A DNA stretch of 64,000 nt from Candidatus Melainabacteria bacterium (GCA_016201905.1 JACQBQ010000036.1:1-64000), one strand, 5' to 3'. Positions 45,964-55,899 are shown, counted from the stretch's first letter. Program-made: numbers and translations. Notes: a model not told the origin generated them from the letters alone.

Positions 45964-47355
45964 ATGAAACACGTTTATATTGAAACTTTTGGATGTCAAA
46001 TGAATAAAGCAGATTCAGAGCATATGCTTGGGCTTTTAGATGAGATAAATTATAGGTTTACAGAAGATATAGATAAAGCAGATCTTGTACTTTTTAATAC
46101 CTGTACTATTCGTGAATCTGCTAATCATAAATTTTATAGTCAGCTTGGATGTGCAGGAAGTAAAAAAAAACAAAGAAGCAAAGACGGAGTTACTCCGCCT
46201 CTACTAATTGGTGTCAGTGGTTGTGTTGCACAGGATAAAAAAAACTGGCTCCAGAATAATTTCCCATATGTAGATATTGTATTGGGCACAAACAATATTC
46301 ACATGCTGCCTGAGTTTGTTAAAAAAGCAGAGCGTGGTGAGAGAGTTTGCGAAATTGAAGATGAATTGCCACTTGAGCTTCCAGAGCTTCCGGTTATTCG
46401 TCAGACAAAAATTACTGCCTGGGTAAATGTAATTCTTGGATGTAATTTTAATTGCACATACTGTATAGTGCCACATGTACGTGGGCGGGAAAGAAGCAGG
46501 AGTCCAGAAGACATTTTAAGAGAAGTTAAAACGCTTGCCTTAGAAGGTTTTAAGGAAGTAACGTTACTTGGACAGAATGTTACAGCGTATGGATATGATT
46601 TGGATTCAAATTATTCAAAAGAAAAAGCAACGTTTGGTTTTATTCCTATTAACCCACAGTATTCTCTTGGAAAACTAATCAGATACATCCATGATGTAGA
46701 AGGTATTGAAAGAATAAGATTTCTTACTGGTCATCCTTTTCATGTCACAGATGAACTAATCGATACAGTTAGTGAACTACCCAAAGCATGTGAATATTTT
46801 CACATTCCAATGCAGTCAGGTGATAATGCCATTTTAAAATCCATGGCAAGAGTTTACTCAGTAGAGAAATACAAACAAATGGTTGAAAAGATCAGAACTA
46901 AAATGCCAAACGCTGCAATTACAAGTGATTTTATCGTTGGTTTTCCGGGTGAGACAGAAAAACAGTTTTTAAATACTGTAAAAATTGTTCAGGAAATCGA
47001 GTTTGATGCCTGCAATACAGCAGCTTACTCTCCAAGGCCAAATACTCCAAGTGCTTCATGGGAAAAGCAAGTACCAGAAGAAGAAAAAAATAGCCGCATT
47101 AGGTACTTAAATAGTGTTGTGAATGAAGTACTGGAAAAGAAAAATAAAAAGTATTTAAATACTGTTCAAGAGATCTTGGTGGAAGGAAGAAGTACAAGGG
47201 ATGAAAGTAAATCAATGGGGAGAATGAGAACTAACACAATTGTCAATTTTGATATAGTGACTTATCACGGCAAGCCATTACCAATTGGTAACTTGGTAAG
47301 TGTGAAAATTACAAAAATACGTCCGTGGGCACTTTATGGGGAAATTAAGAATTGA
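45964..47355 (+). CDS. miaB: tRNA methylthiotransferase MiaB
   Basis: A 463-aa radical-SAM enzyme adding the 2-methylthio group to i6A37 of tRNAs. The N-terminal domain has YIETFGCQMNKADSEHM and further Cys in NTCTIRES and SGCVAQD; the radical SAM cluster is CNFNCTYC (about 160); the C-terminal TRAM domain ends near IRPWALYGE. A TATAAT box lies 13 bp before the ATG. The next gene starts inside its stop codon. Confidence 0.96.
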   Translation: MKHVYIETFGCQMNKADSEHMLGLLDEINYRFTEDIDKADLVLFNTCTIRESANHKFYSQLGCAGSKKKQRSKDGVTPPLLIGVSGCVAQDKKNWLQNNFPYVDIVLGTNNIHMLPEFVKKAERGERVCEIEDELPLELPELPVIRQTKITAWVNVILGCNFNCTYCIVPHVRGRERSRSPEDILREVKTLALEGFKEVTLLGQNVTAYGYDLDSNYSKEKATFGFIPINPQYSLGKLIRYIHDVEGIERIRFLTGHPFHVTDELIDTVSELPKACEYFHIPMQSGDNAILKSMARVYSVEKYKQMVEKIRTKMPNAAITSDFIVGFPGETEKQFLNTVKIVQEIEFDACNTAAYSPRPNTPSASWEKQVPEEEKNSRIRYLNSVVNEVLEKKNKKYLNTVQEILVEGRSTRDESKSMGRMRTNTIVNFDIVTYHGKPLPIGNLVSVKITKIRPWALYGEIKN

Positions 47356-48575
47356 GAATTAAAGAAAAAAATACTTTAGAAGAAGGTGAGAAATATCTTG
47401 CTGAACATTTTAGATCTCTTGAAAAGATTGAAGAAACTAATTTCAACAAAGTTTTAAAAGCATTTACTGAACAAAAAGTAGGGGAAGAGCATTTCAGTTG
47501 GGTAACTGGTTATGGACATGATGATTTAGGAAGACAAAAGCTTGATCTGCTTTTTGCCCAGATATTTAATACTGAAAGTGCTATTGTAAGACCTCATTTT
47601 GTTTCAGGTACACACACTATATCCTGCTGTCTGTTTGGATGCTTGAGACCTGATGATGAACTCGTTTCAGTTTGTGGAGAGCCATATGATACTCTTCATG
47701 AAGTCATTGGAATAAAAAATAAGTATAAAGGCTCACTAAAAGATTTTGGTGTTCATTACAAAGAAATCCCGTTAAAAGATAATTTTGAAGTTGATCTTGA
47801 CTCAATACCAGAATATGTTTCTTTAAAAACAAAAATGGTCTTTATTCAGAGGTCAAAAGGCTATCACTGGAGAAAATCCCTGACTATAAACGATATTGAA
47901 CAAATAGTTTCAATCGTAAAAAAAATAAATAAAAATATTATTTGTTTTGTTGATAACTGCTTTGGAGAATTTACTGAAGAGCTTGAACCAACTGACGTGG
48001 GTGCTGATATAATATGTGGCTCGCTTATAAAAAACATTGGTGGAGGAATTGTCCCTGCTGGTGGTTATATAGCTGGGAAAAAGGAATTTGTCTGGCTATC
48101 AGCAGAAAAGCTTACTGCACCTGGAATCGGCACAAAAGGTGGAAGTATGTTTGATTTAAACAGGATTATTTTTCAAGGATTATTTTTTGCACCACATATT
48201 GTTTCTCAGGTTTTAAAAAGTGTCTCGCTTGTAAGTTACTTTTTTAAACAAAATGGATTTGAAGTGAATCCGGGTCCACAAGATGTAAAAACAGATATTG
48301 TTGTAGCTATAAAATTAAAAAATAGAATACTCCTAGAAAATATTTGTAAGATTGTACAGAGTAATAGTCCTGTAAACAGTCATCTTACTCCGGTCCCATG
48401 TAAACTGCCTGGTTATGAGGATGAAGTAATAATGGCAGGTGGTACTTTTATTGAAGGCTCTACCATTGAACTTTCTTGTGATGCACCTATTCGCGAGCCT
48501 TATATATTGTACTGGCAGGGTGGATTAAACTTTTTACATACTAAAGCAGTTCTCTCGAAAATATCTTTTTTGTGA
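47352..48575 (+). CDS. methionine gamma-lyase-family PLP protein
   Basis: A 407-aa PLP-dependent protein of the Met_gamma_lyase/aluminium-resistance family (PF06838-type). VTGYGHDDLGRQKLDLLFAQ and RPHFVSGTHTISCCLFGCLR are its hallmark blocks; the PLP Lys is probably in GSLIKNIGGGIVPAGGYIAG (about 224). It begins with TTG overlapping the miaB stop, so it is co-translated. The substrate is unsettled for this family. Confidence 0.88.
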   Translation: MRIKEKNTLEEGEKYLAEHFRSLEKIEETNFNKVLKAFTEQKVGEEHFSWVTGYGHDDLGRQKLDLLFAQIFNTESAIVRPHFVSGTHTISCCLFGCLRPDDELVSVCGEPYDTLHEVIGIKNKYKGSLKDFGVHYKEIPLKDNFEVDLDSIPEYVSLKTKMVFIQRSKGYHWRKSLTINDIEQIVSIVKKINKNIICFVDNCFGEFTEELEPTDVGADIICGSLIKNIGGGIVPAGGYIAGKKEFVWLSAEKLTAPGIGTKGGSMFDLNRIIFQGLFFAPHIVSQVLKSVSLVSYFFKQNGFEVNPGPQDVKTDIVVAIKLKNRILLENICKIVQSNSPVNSHLTPVPCKLPGYEDEVIMAGGTFIEGSTIELSCDAPIREPYILYWQGGLNFLHTKAVLSKISFL

Positions 48576-48581
48576 TATTTG

Positions 48582-49601
48582 TTAGTGACTTTTCTTCTTT
48601 TTGTCTTCTTCTTGTTGTTCTGCTTTAGCAACGTCTATCTCAGTAAGTTCACTTTTAATTCTATTAATTCTTGTTTCAGTTGTAGGATCAATATTTCCAT
48701 AGCTTGGAGCAAGATCAACCACTTGTTCTTTCAGTCCATAGTTATAGTTTATTGCTTCCAAATCTTTTTCTACATAATTTTCACATGTTAGATATATAAG
48801 CTGCGAAGCATCTTCAATACCACTTGTTATGATTGTACTTGGTGCAAGATCATGCTGATCAGTAACAGCTCCAATAGCTGATATGTCTGCTTCCTCAGCG
48901 GCTTTAATTACTCCGATTCCGCTTGTGTCAGCAAGATGAGTTATTATATCTACTCCTGTATTTGCTTGAGAAATAGCAGCTTCTCTGCCTTTTGCAATAT
49001 CATTCCATGAATTAATATAAGATACGACTAAATCAGCTTTAGGATTAATTGCTCTAAGTCCTTTTCGAATTCCAATAATTGCCCTTTCAATAGAAGGCAT
49101 TTTTTTACCAACAACAATTCCAACTTTATTTGTAGAAGTATTTAAACCTGCAACTACTCCGACTAAATATCCATATTGTTCATCTTTAAAATTAACAGAA
49201 CATAAATTAGGATGCTGGCTGACTTCGCCACCCACCACACAAAAAAATGTTTTAGGGAATTTCTCTGCAATTTTTTGCAAAATAAAACCATATTCATAGC
49301 CATGTGCAAGTATTAGATCAAACTTTCTTTCTGCAAGTTCAGAAAATACAGCACTGGCATCTGATAGATTTACCTTTTCGACTACAGCTATCTTTGAGTT
49401 GTAATCTGTTTGAAATCTTTTTAATCCACTATATGCGGCTGCATTCCATGAAGAATCATTTACTGGTCCTGGAAGAACTAAAGCAATCTTTAAAGTTTTT
49501 GTATTAAAAAATTGAAATCTTTTTTTCTGTTTCCCGCATGACGGAGAAGAAATAGCTACTAAAACCAGAAGAAAAAAAATAAATAATTTCTTCAATAACA
49601 T
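48582..49601 (-). CDS. BMP-family lipoprotein (PnrA-like)
   Basis: A 339-aa substrate-binding protein of the basic membrane protein family, nucleoside receptors of ABC importers. The signal peptide runs to Cys22 (SSPSC; a somewhat atypical lipobox). KIALVLPGPVNDSSWNAAAY and LAHGYEYGFIL, then ADTSGIGVIKAA are family blocks. The C-terminus carries a Glu/Lys tail. No permease is nearby. It follows the response regulator by 23 bp. Confidence 0.88.
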   Translation of the reverse strand: MLLKKLFIFFLLVLVAISSPSCGKQKKRFQFFNTKTLKIALVLPGPVNDSSWNAAAYSGLKRFQTDYNSKIAVVEKVNLSDASAVFSELAERKFDLILAHGYEYGFILQKIAEKFPKTFFCVVGGEVSQHPNLCSVNFKDEQYGYLVGVVAGLNTSTNKVGIVVGKKMPSIERAIIGIRKGLRAINPKADLVVSYINSWNDIAKGREAAISQANTGVDIITHLADTSGIGVIKAAEEADISAIGAVTDQHDLAPSTIITSGIEDASQLIYLTCENYVEKDLEAINYNYGLKEQVVDLAPSYGNIDPTTETRINRIKSELTEIDVAKAEQQEEDKKKKSH

Positions 49602-49624
49602 TTTGTTTTTTTATTTAAACCTTG

Positions 49625-50407
49625 CTAACTTACTTTTGGTAATTTGTAACCAATACCTCTGACGGTTTGAATCAGTGTTGGTTCATCAGGGTTATCTTCA
49701 AGTTTACTTCTTAACCTGCTAACATGTGTTCTTACTATATATACATCAGACTGGGTTCTAACTGGAAATCCCCATGCTTCTTCAAGTAAATGCTCATGGG
49801 TCATGGGTTCTCCTGCATATTTGACCAGGGTTTCTAGTAAAGCGAATTCTTTTTCTGTTAAATGTACCCTTTGTCCTTTTCTAAAGACCTGACGTTTTGC
49901 AACATCAATCTTTACATCCTCTATTAAAATTACTTGGCCTACATGTGTACTTTGGTTTTGTGTTTGTTCTTCAAGTGAGTGAACTCTTCCAATCCTCTTA
50001 AGTAATCCTTTGATTCTTATTTCAAGTTCTAGTGGGCTGAAAGGTTTTTTGACAAAATCATCTGCTCCTAGTTCAAGGCCTTTTATAATACTTTGTTCAT
50101 CGTTTGCAGCTGAAAGAATAATTAATGGCACAAAAGATTTTTTTCTGATTTGTTCTGTTAATTCAAACCCGCACATTTCGGGCAACATTAAATCTATGAT
50201 TACAAGGTCTGGCAAAGATTGATTAAATGCTTCCAGAGCTTCTACACCATTTGCAGCAGTTAAAATCTGATAACCATTCTGCTGTAATCTAAAAGCAACG
50301 ATTCTTCTGATAGAAGCTTCATCGTCAACTACTAAAATCTTCCATGGAATTTCATCTGCTTGTTTTGAATCCAGACCATTAAATGATGCTTGAGTAGCGG
50401 TTATCAT
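49625..50407 (-). CDS. OmpR-family response regulator (RpaA/RpaB-like)
   Basis: A 260-aa two-component regulator. The receiver (about 25-140) has ILVVDDEASIRRIV, the phosphoacceptor in DLVIIDLMLPE and the KPFSPLEL motif; the winged helix (about 160-258) has LTEKEFALLETLVKYAGEP and VRGIGYKLP. It resembles cyanobacterial RpaA/RpaB. The partner kinase is not in the window. It is transcribed with the downstream lipoprotein gene and follows proS. Confidence 0.93.
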   Translation of the reverse strand: MITATQASFNGLDSKQADEIPWKILVVDDEASIRRIVAFRLQQNGYQILTAANGVEALEAFNQSLPDLVIIDLMLPEMCGFELTEQIRKKSFVPLIILSAANDEQSIIKGLELGADDFVKKPFSPLELEIRIKGLLKRIGRVHSLEEQTQNQSTHVGQVILIEDVKIDVAKRQVFRKGQRVHLTEKEFALLETLVKYAGEPMTHEHLLEEAWGFPVRTQSDVYIVRTHVSRLRSKLEDNPDEPTLIQTVRGIGYKLPKVS

Positions 50408-50433
50408 TTTTTTTCCTTTCTTCTGAAATATTT

Positions 50434-51891
50434 TTAATATGCTTTTGCAAAAATAACTTGTTGTTTTGCTTTTTGATTACATGAGATACAATAACCTTCT
50501 TCTTGGTTTTGGTCAACTGGCAATTTAAATGGAATACACCTGATGGTTGCTTTGGTTTTTTGTTTTAACTTCTCTTCACATTGGGTTTTCTCACACCAAA
50601 AACAAATTAAATACCCTCCACTATTGATTTTTTCAGCAAATTCTTTTTCATTTTTTACTGTAAATGTGTTTTTAATTAGAAAATCATTTGCTTGTCTAAA
50701 CAGGTTTTCCTGAATCTCAGTTGACAACTTTAATAGATACTGCCTTAAGTCTTGTTGTGGTACGTTTTTTAGTTTTTCCTTTGTATCCCTTCTTACAATT
50801 TCAACAACATTGCTTGAAATGTCTTTTGGCCCTAAATTTATGCGAATTGGAACTCCTTTTATTTCCCAGTGGTTAAATTTCCATCCTGGGCTGTATTGAT
50901 CTCTGTCATCTGTTTTTATTCTGAAATCATTTTTTAATGTTTCCTCCAGCTCTTTACATTTCTTCAAAACCATTTCTTTTTCTGCTTGTTCTTTATATAT
51001 TGGTACAACAATAATTTGAATTGGGGCAATCTTTGGTGGAAGCCTGAGTCCTTTTTCATCTGAGTGGGTCATTATTATTGCACCGATTAAACGGGTAGAA
51101 ACACCCCAGCTGGTCTGATGCACATGCTGTAGCTGTCCATTTTGATCCTGAAATTTTGTATCAAATGCACGCGCAAAATTTTGTCCCAGGTAATGAGAAG
51201 TACCCATTTGTAAAGATTTACCGTCTTTCATTAACCCTTCTATACAATAAGTAGTAACTGCGCCTGCAAATCTCTGGGTTTCAGTTTTTATGCCATCTAT
51301 AATTGGAATGGCAAGATATTCTTCGCTTAAAGTTTTGTAAACCCCAAGCATTTTTTTAGTCTCAACTTCAGCCTCTTCACGTGTAGCATGAGCTGTGTGT
51401 CCTTCCTGCCAAAGAAACTCTGTTGTTCTAAGAAAAAGTCTTGTTCTCATTTCCCAACGGACAATATTTGCCCATTGATTAATTAAAACTGGCAAATCAC
51501 GATATGACTGAATCCATTTACTAAACATGTAGTTAATTATGGTTTCAGAAGTGGGTCTGACTACAAGTTTTTCTTCTAACTCTTTTCCGCCAGCGTATGA
51601 AACAACAGCACATTCAGGTGCAAATCCTTCTACATGTTTAGCTTCTTTTTGTAAAAAACTTTCAGGAATAAACAATGGAAAGTAAGCGTTTTGATGTCCT
51701 GTTTCCTTTATCATTTTGTCTAAGCTAGATTGGATTTGTTCCCAGATAGCATAGCCATAAGGTCTTATAACCATACAGCCTTTTACAGGAGAATAATCAG
51801 CAAGCTCTGCTTCAAGTGCAATTTTAGCCAGTAAGCTTTCACCTTGATCTAAATCTTTTTCTTGAGTTTCAGCACCAGACATATGAAACAT
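50434..51891 (-). CDS. proS: proline-tRNA ligase, archaeal/eukaryal type
   Basis: A 485-aa class II prolyl-tRNA synthetase of the short type-3 form, without the bacterial editing insert. Motif 1 is near YFPLFIPESFL, motif 2 is LFLRTTEFLWQEGHTAHAT, and motif 3 region follows; the C-terminal zinc-like domain has CFWCEKTQC and CISCNQK. Start ATG 51891 comes one base after the stop of the sigma-factor gene, so the two are coupled; an in-frame ATG three codons later is possible. Confidence 0.94.
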   Translation of the reverse strand: MFHMSGAETQEKDLDQGESLLAKIALEAELADYSPVKGCMVIRPYGYAIWEQIQSSLDKMIKETGHQNAYFPLFIPESFLQKEAKHVEGFAPECAVVSYAGGKELEEKLVVRPTSETIINYMFSKWIQSYRDLPVLINQWANIVRWEMRTRLFLRTTEFLWQEGHTAHATREEAEVETKKMLGVYKTLSEEYLAIPIIDGIKTETQRFAGAVTTYCIEGLMKDGKSLQMGTSHYLGQNFARAFDTKFQDQNGQLQHVHQTSWGVSTRLIGAIIMTHSDEKGLRLPPKIAPIQIIVVPIYKEQAEKEMVLKKCKELEETLKNDFRIKTDDRDQYSPGWKFNHWEIKGVPIRINLGPKDISSNVVEIVRRDTKEKLKNVPQQDLRQYLLKLSTEIQENLFRQANDFLIKNTFTVKNEKEFAEKINSGGYLICFWCEKTQCEEKLKQKTKATIRCIPFKLPVDQNQEEGYCISCNQKAKQQVIFAKAY

Positions 51892-51892
51892 C

Positions 51893-52675
51893 TTAACAAA
51901 CTTCTTTAATAAAACCAAGGGTTTTTGCTAACTCAATTAATTTTTCAATAGCTCGTACTCTATACTTGCGAAGAGCTTCAAGAGTCATATCGAACATTCC
52001 TGCAATTTCTTCATTAGATTTAATCTCGCAAGATTTATTTGAACCTAAATCAACACCGTAGGTTAGTTCTATTATTGTTCTTCTTTTAGAATCAAGGACA
52101 TATTTTATATTATGATTTTCTAGTAACTTTTTAAACTCTTCGTAGTCATCAGAGCGATTACATCTATTTAAATCTTCAGCATGTGGATCTTCTCTATCTA
52201 ATTCATGAACACTTTTACCTGTGACGAATAGCTTACGCACACGTGATTCCCCTCTATGATAGTCTGTCATTGCATTTCTTATGGAAATTATTATGTAACC
52301 ATATGGATTATCATGAATTGCAGGATTATATTTTAATATTGCATTTGACAACCCGCTTTCCGCTGCTCTTATGACTTCTTCTTGTTCTAAAGGCCGTCTA
52401 GGACATTGGATACATGCACTTCCAATAATAAAATTCTTAAAACATTCCAACAATTTATTTAAAGCATCATCATCTCGATTTTTAGCCCTAATCAATAATG
52501 ACCCTATATCTAACCCTGCTTCATCTTTAAGTTCTCCGGGTATATCAATTTTAAATGGATCTTTTTTTGGCAGCTCTTCTTCATATGATGGGGTACTACT
52601 AGTCAAAGGTAATTCAATCCTAGATGATGTTATATTGGGAGTTACTAAATTAATTCTAGTAGAAGTTATAGTCAC
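51893..52675 (-). CDS. divergent sigma-70-family factor
   Basis: A 260-aa sigma-like protein. Region 2 (about 60-145) includes LLIRAKNRDDDALNKLLECF and YGYIIISIRNAMTDYHRGES; region 4 (about 195-255) includes IKSNEEIAGMFDMTLEALRK, a helix-turn-helix. Region 1.1 and a clear region 3 are absent. It begins with a Thr/Ser-rich tail and ends one base before proS, an unusual partner. It may be a specialised sigma factor; a non-sigma DNA-binding role cannot be excluded. Confidence 0.72.
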   Translation of the reverse strand: MTITSTRINLVTPNITSSRIELPLTSSTPSYEEELPKKDPFKIDIPGELKDEAGLDIGSLLIRAKNRDDDALNKLLECFKNFIIGSACIQCPRRPLEQEEVIRAAESGLSNAILKYNPAIHDNPYGYIIISIRNAMTDYHRGESRVRKLFVTGKSVHELDREDPHAEDLNRCNRSDDYEEFKKLLENHNIKYVLDSKRRTIIELTYGVDLGSNKSCEIKSNEEIAGMFDMTLEALRKYRVRAIEKLIELAKTLGFIKEVC

Positions 52676-52693
52676 AAATTATTCCTTAAAATA

Positions 52694-54478
52694 TCATTGA
52701 TCTATATATTTTCTGTCAAACCTGGCAGTAAGATTATTCAAGTAGGGATTAACTCTTAGGGCGCGTTCGAAAAGTAAAAATCTTGGATCTCCAATTTTAC
52801 TTAGCATTTGAGATGAAGGTATACAATAATCACTACTAACAAACACTTGTGCAAGAGGAGTGTTTATGTTTTCTTCTTTAGACTTACCAGTAACAAAATC
52901 CAGGAATTCTGAATATAGTTCAAAATCTTTGCGTGCTAAAAAACCCTTTGCTAAATCAGCTCTATAAGGATTTTCCAAAGTAGCTTGAGCGATCTTTTGT
53001 TTAAACTGAGAAGGTAGATTTTTAAATATACCTTCTGAATATTTCCCACCGTTTTTTAGAGCAAATTTAAATTCTTCTTCTAATTGTTCTTGATTTAAAC
53101 TCTTAAAATAATACGGATTATTTGTTACTCTAAGTAAAAATTCAGATTCTTGATCTTTTAGTGCAAGTTCTTTTATAAATTCCCTCATAAATACTTGTGC
53201 TATATAATCAGGATTTTCGACATGTCCATAAGCTAGAGGAGTTTCATAATTTTTTCTTATAAACCTTTCTGATTCATATGTATGTATTCCTTTTATCCAC
53301 TCAGCACTTTTTGCCAGGTAATATGCACCATTTGATTTATAAAATTTCTCATTATGCCAGGCTGCATATTTCATTTGAGCAGTAATTTTTAGTGTTTTAT
53401 TTGATGCAAGGCCTTCACTAAACAAGTCTTTATGATGGAACATGTGTATTATATCTTTCCTGGATCCTTCATCATCAGGTGAGATTCTTAGAGCACCTGA
53501 ATTGTCGATTAGGATTTCTACTTCTTGACCACCTAAATCATCAAGCGGAATACCTTTAATATATGAGTAAGGGCTTTTTAGTCCAAAATGTTCATTTGCA
53601 GCTACAGCCTTTGCAAGTTTTGTGTCTCTTAGCTCGCCCCTAACTTTATTTTTGATTTCATCTGTAAGTTGCTCAACACTAAGCCTTCTTCCTATTTCAT
53701 AAGCAACTTCTGTATTTGCATTTTCTTTTTTTAAAGCCCAATTTATATACTCAACAATTTTTATGTCCTCACGTCTGAATGTGCCTATTGCAAAAGCACT
53801 ATCTGGATGCCCTAAAGAAAATTTTATCTCTAACTCAGGATTCTTTTTATCAATTGCTACCCTGTAAGCAAAAATTGTATTAGGAAAATCTTGAGCTCTT
53901 ATTATGTCAATTGGTCTAATTTCATAAGTTTGCTCGAAAACATCAGGGAATTTTTTATTGTAAATTGGCTTAGATAAATCTGACTGAGCTAACCAATCAA
54001 GATTTGGTTCTAATTTTTTTAGATTTTCATTTTGTTTTAAACCGAGATAAAAATATTCTTTTCTTCCAGCTTTTATGGCATCCAAATCTTCTTTTGTTGT
54101 TTTATCAGCAGGAAGTCTTTTTGCAGCTGCCATTGGGATAGGAGTTTTTTCATTATGCTTACTAAAAGGAAGCCTTTTTGCAACTGCCATTGCAGCCAGT
54201 GTATTTTTATTATCTCTTGCAAGTTTTATAAGATCTTCAGTTAATGGGCAAGCCGGATTACTAAAAGTTTCATATGCAAATATGCTATTAAGATCTTCTT
54301 TTGCAGCTTTTATGTCCTCAGTTTTGATAAATATGTTTTCTTCTTTTTTTGGTAGAGTCGTTTTTTTGACTGCAGGAGTTGAATCTTTTTGTTCTCTAGC
54401 TTTAAAAGCATGACCGTTAGCTGCTACCGTACCTAACGCGAGCCCTAACCCAGCAATTGCTTTGTATATAATTCTCAT
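52694..54478 (-). CDS. hypothetical secreted protein
   Basis: A 594-aa protein with a signal peptide (IYKAIAGLGLALGTVAANGH), mostly helical and probably exported. Residues about 98-135 hold two copies of an Ala-x-Ala-Lys-Arg-Leu-Pro motif 19 residues apart; the DNA repeats as a 25-bp direct repeat (54111 and 54168). The body is rich in charged helices, with no enzymatic motif I know. It is 18 bp upstream of the sigma-factor gene, so they may be one operon. Confidence 0.6.
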   Translation of the reverse strand: MRIIYKAIAGLGLALGTVAANGHAFKAREQKDSTPAVKKTTLPKKEENIFIKTEDIKAAKEDLNSIFAYETFSNPACPLTEDLIKLARDNKNTLAAMAVAKRLPFSKHNEKTPIPMAAAKRLPADKTTKEDLDAIKAGRKEYFYLGLKQNENLKKLEPNLDWLAQSDLSKPIYNKKFPDVFEQTYEIRPIDIIRAQDFPNTIFAYRVAIDKKNPELEIKFSLGHPDSAFAIGTFRREDIKIVEYINWALKKENANTEVAYEIGRRLSVEQLTDEIKNKVRGELRDTKLAKAVAANEHFGLKSPYSYIKGIPLDDLGGQEVEILIDNSGALRISPDDEGSRKDIIHMFHHKDLFSEGLASNKTLKITAQMKYAAWHNEKFYKSNGAYYLAKSAEWIKGIHTYESERFIRKNYETPLAYGHVENPDYIAQVFMREFIKELALKDQESEFLLRVTNNPYYFKSLNQEQLEEEFKFALKNGGKYSEGIFKNLPSQFKQKIAQATLENPYRADLAKGFLARKDFELYSEFLDFVTGKSKEENINTPLAQVFVSSDYCIPSSQMLSKIGDPRFLLFERALRVNPYLNNLTARFDRKYIDQ

Positions 54479-54612
54479 GGTTTAATTTTTAAGGTATTAA
54501 GATTGTATAGAATAATTTATAGAATTGAAAGTAATTTGTTACTTAATCTTTTCAATTCAAGTTTTTTCTAGCTAAAAAACTAGATTAATGCGTATTGCCT
54601 TCTTTTAGCTAA

Positions 54613-55677
54613 TTAAATAGCAATCACTGTTTGTTGCGAATTTATTGTAGTTACTGAAGCGCTTGCTGCTATTTTGCTTGCAACATCTTTAAAAGTTTTT
54701 GAAATAGGATGACTTGGACTTACAGCAGTTATTGGTTTTCCAGAATCACCGCCTACTCTTACATCAAGCTCAATTGGAATTCTTCCTAAAAATGGTACGC
54801 CTAATTCTTTTGCTGCTGTCTCACCACCACCATAGCTAAATATTTCTGTTCTTTCATCACATTTTGGACAGATAAAATAACTCATATTTTCAACTACACC
54901 TAAAATTGGTACTCTCATTTGTTTAAACATGTTTACTGATTTCCTGCTGTCTAAAAGTGCTACATCCTGTGGTGTGGTAACTATAGCTCCACCAGCTAGT
55001 GGTACTGCCTGACAAATGGTCAGCTGAGCATCACCAGTTCCTGGTGGAAGATCCACGATTAAGTAATCCAACTCTCCCCAGACCACATCGCGTAAAAATT
55101 GCCTTATTACACCATCTAGCATTGGACCGCGCCATACTACAGGTTTATCTGCTGGTACTAGTACACCCATTGAAATATATTTAATGCCATAGTTTTCTTT
55201 AGGGATAATTTTTGCATTTTCTACTTTTGGTGGTTCTTGATTGCCCATCATAATTGGTACATTTGGTCCTGTAATATCCGCGTCAAGCAGTCCAACTCTG
55301 GCTCCAGTTTGTGAAAGTGCAATTGCAATATTTACAGAGACAGTTGTTTTTCCAACACCACCTTTACCAGAGCTAATTGCAATAATTTGATTTATACCGC
55401 TGAGAGCTTCTTTTCCCTGCATTGCATGTTTCCTAACTTCACTCCCCATATTTATTTTTATATTTTCTGATTTAAAACCAACTTCACTTAATGCTTTTTT
55501 ACACTCATCTTCAATAACACCTTTTAGAGGGCATGCTGGAGTTGTTAACATAACAGTAAGCGAAAGCTTGTCACCATCTATCTTTATGTCGTGAACCATG
55601 TTTAAAGTTATTAAATCCTTGCCAAGTTCAGGATCGTTTACTTTTGAAAGGGCTTGCTTTACTTTTTCTGTGTTCAT
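54613..55677 (-). CDS. mrp: Mrp/NBP35-family Fe-S cluster carrier ATPase
   Basis: A 354-aa P-loop protein that carries Fe-S clusters to target proteins. An N-terminal MIP18/DUF59 domain (about 1-90) precedes the ATPase with the deviant Walker A SSGKGGVGKTTVSVNIA (about 106-122); the bridging cluster motif is FICPKCDE (CxxC). The start lies next to an 80-bp repeat (55687-55772) shared with the groES leader. Confidence 0.94.
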   Translation of the reverse strand: MNTEKVKQALSKVNDPELGKDLITLNMVHDIKIDGDKLSLTVMLTTPACPLKGVIEDECKKALSEVGFKSENIKINMGSEVRKHAMQGKEALSGINQIIAISSGKGGVGKTTVSVNIAIALSQTGARVGLLDADITGPNVPIMMGNQEPPKVENAKIIPKENYGIKYISMGVLVPADKPVVWRGPMLDGVIRQFLRDVVWGELDYLIVDLPPGTGDAQLTICQAVPLAGGAIVTTPQDVALLDSRKSVNMFKQMRVPILGVVENMSYFICPKCDERTEIFSYGGGETAAKELGVPFLGRIPIELDVRVGGDSGKPITAVSPSHPISKTFKDVASKIAASASVTTINSQQTVIAI

Positions 55678-55686
55678 TTATTTTTA

Positions 55687-55772
55687 TCGGAAAAATCTCG
55701 CTTTGAACAAGATTTTTCCTTTTCCTTCACGACGCTCAGGATATTCCTCAATCGGAACACCCTTCGCTCAAC
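55687..55772. repeat. 80-bp dispersed repeat, copy 2 (upstream of mrp)
   Basis: The second copy of the element at 5228-5310, again in front of a minus-strand gene and in the same orientation. The hairpin GGAAAAATCT / AGATTTTTCC lies at 55689-55698 and 55710-55719; the following GACGCTCAGGATATT is nearly identical too. Confidence 0.75.
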
Positions 55773-55831
55773 TTTATATACTGCTAATAATATTATTCTC
55801 AGGGAAAATATTAGCATTAATTCCCTGTTAG

Positions 55832-55873
55832 AAAAAAAGTAAGAGCAGATTTAATAGTCAAATCTGCTCTTAC
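55832..55873 (-). terminator. terminator of the 28-aa gene
   Basis: A perfect 14-bp stem (GTAAGAGCAGATTT and its complement, 55839-55873) around a 7-base loop, followed on the minus strand by seven T. It is a strong intrinsic terminator and implies that the tiny gene just upstream is transcribed. Confidence 0.85.
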
Positions 55874-55899
55874 ACTAAAAGGTAAACTATGTTAATCAA

